Source: CAYJQO01 sp964372445
GTDB taxonomy: Bacteria > Patescibacteriota > Minisyncoccia > UBA6257 > GWB1-50-10
Length of the DNA: 11,784 nucleotides
Direction of reading: 5' to 3'
Assembly (NCBI GenBank): GCA_964372445.1
Contig: CAYJQO010000021.1
Location: 1 to 11,784 of the forward strand
Made by a program: the position numbers and the translations under genes. The notes under the pieces are model-generated. The model saw only the letters and a list, made by a program, of their open reading frames with translations, made no database searches and was not told the DNA's origin. Position 1 is the first letter of the stretch, and every line of letters starts with the position of its first letter. This document shows, piece after piece, positions 11,468 to 11,784 of the stretch.

Positions 11468-11784
11468 ATGCTTGAGGTTGCCCTACTGGTCACGATCCTG
11501 GTGTTCCTCGCCGCTGGCGTGGTGGTGCTCTGGCGCAACACCAGGCCAAGGGCAGCAGCGGATGCCCCCGATCAATCGCTCGTGCTCCTCCAAAACCAAA
11601 TCCAGGAGCTAAGCCGTACGCTCGACACCAAGCTCGGTGAATCCACACGGGCAATCCAGCAACAGTTTGGCCAGAGCGCGAAGATCATCCAGAGCGTAAC
11701 CGAGAAGCTGACGCGCCTCGACGAGACCAATCGGCAGGTGGTGGGATTTGCCGATCAGCTGCAGAACCTGCAGGACATCTTGAA
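11468..11784 (+). CDS. rmuC: RmuC-like DNA recombination protein, N-terminal part (runs off the window)
   Basis: 105 codons are visible from ATG 11468. One N-terminal membrane helix (about residues 4-22) is followed by a Gln-rich coiled coil (from about 35) ending ADQLQNLQDIL at the window edge. The order anchor, coiled coil, then a segment resembling the L..L..IL start of the RmuC nuclease-like domain is typical; the domain itself lies beyond the window. RmuC limits DNA inversions and is predicted to be a nuclease. The call rests on layout and the final motif, so other anchored coiled-coil proteins remain possible. Confidence 0.72.
   Translation, partial: MLEVALLVTILVFLAAGVVVLWRNTRPRAAADAPDQSLVLLQNQIQELSRTLDTKLGESTRAIQQQFGQSAKIIQSVTEKLTRLDETNRQVVGFADQLQNLQDIL

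Overview
The window looks like a metagenomic contig from a small-genome bacterium, most likely Patescibacteria (candidate phyla radiation). This is an inference from tightly packed, often overlapping housekeeping genes, tRNAs without encoded CCA, many short lineage-specific membrane proteins and weak ribosome binding sites. The genetic code looks standard: TAA, TAG and TGA all end recognisable genes. Base composition is mosaic. The first 1.7 kb and 3.45-4.5 kb are AT-rich; the rest is GC-rich.

Layout. 10-1722 is a membrane CHASE2 adenylate/guanylate cyclase. 1723-2273 has no convincing gene. It holds imperfect hairpins, a 54-bp tandem repeat and a structured repeat that runs out of the tRNA-Gln(CTG) gene (2274-2344, minus). 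2369-3465 encodes an anchored His-rich protein and an Fe/Mn superoxide dismutase. 3462-4479 is an AT-rich insert between the sod gene and two sod 3'-end fragments. It carries a membrane protein, a small ORF broken by a stop and another small ORF. On the minus strand follow an orphan nucleotidyltransferase (4551-5501), a 3' fragment of fmt (5584-5664), an unknown gene with its own promoter and terminator (5724-6263) and fmt (6380-7201). Divergent from fmt runs a compact plus-strand operon: hypothetical protein, def, thpR, ctp (with an internal stop) and rplI, meeting rpmA tail to tail. A bidirectional-looking promoter, a 51-aa membrane protein, tRNA-Leu(GAG) with a second copy of the structured repeat, a 115-aa membrane protein and the start of rmuC complete the window.

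The housekeeping genes fit together: fmt and def make and remove the formyl group of initiator Met, rplI and rpmA encode ribosomal proteins L9 and L27, and the tRNAs serve decoding. Sod and its His-rich neighbour suggest oxygen or metal exposure.

The main discovery candidate is a repeated pattern at four loci (tRNA-Gln, sod, fmt, tRNA-Leu). Each intact gene is followed by extra DNA and then by a partial, diverged copy of the same gene's 3' end. At the two tRNAs the intervening DNA is one recognisable element of about 150 bp. It begins with an inverted copy of that tRNA's T-arm, contains hairpins of matching geometry but different sequence, and ends in a shared GAGTAGTGAGATTCC joined to a direct copy of that tRNA's 3' end. 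I can name no known element with this design. No integrase is visible in the window, and assembly chimerism has to be excluded for sod and fmt.
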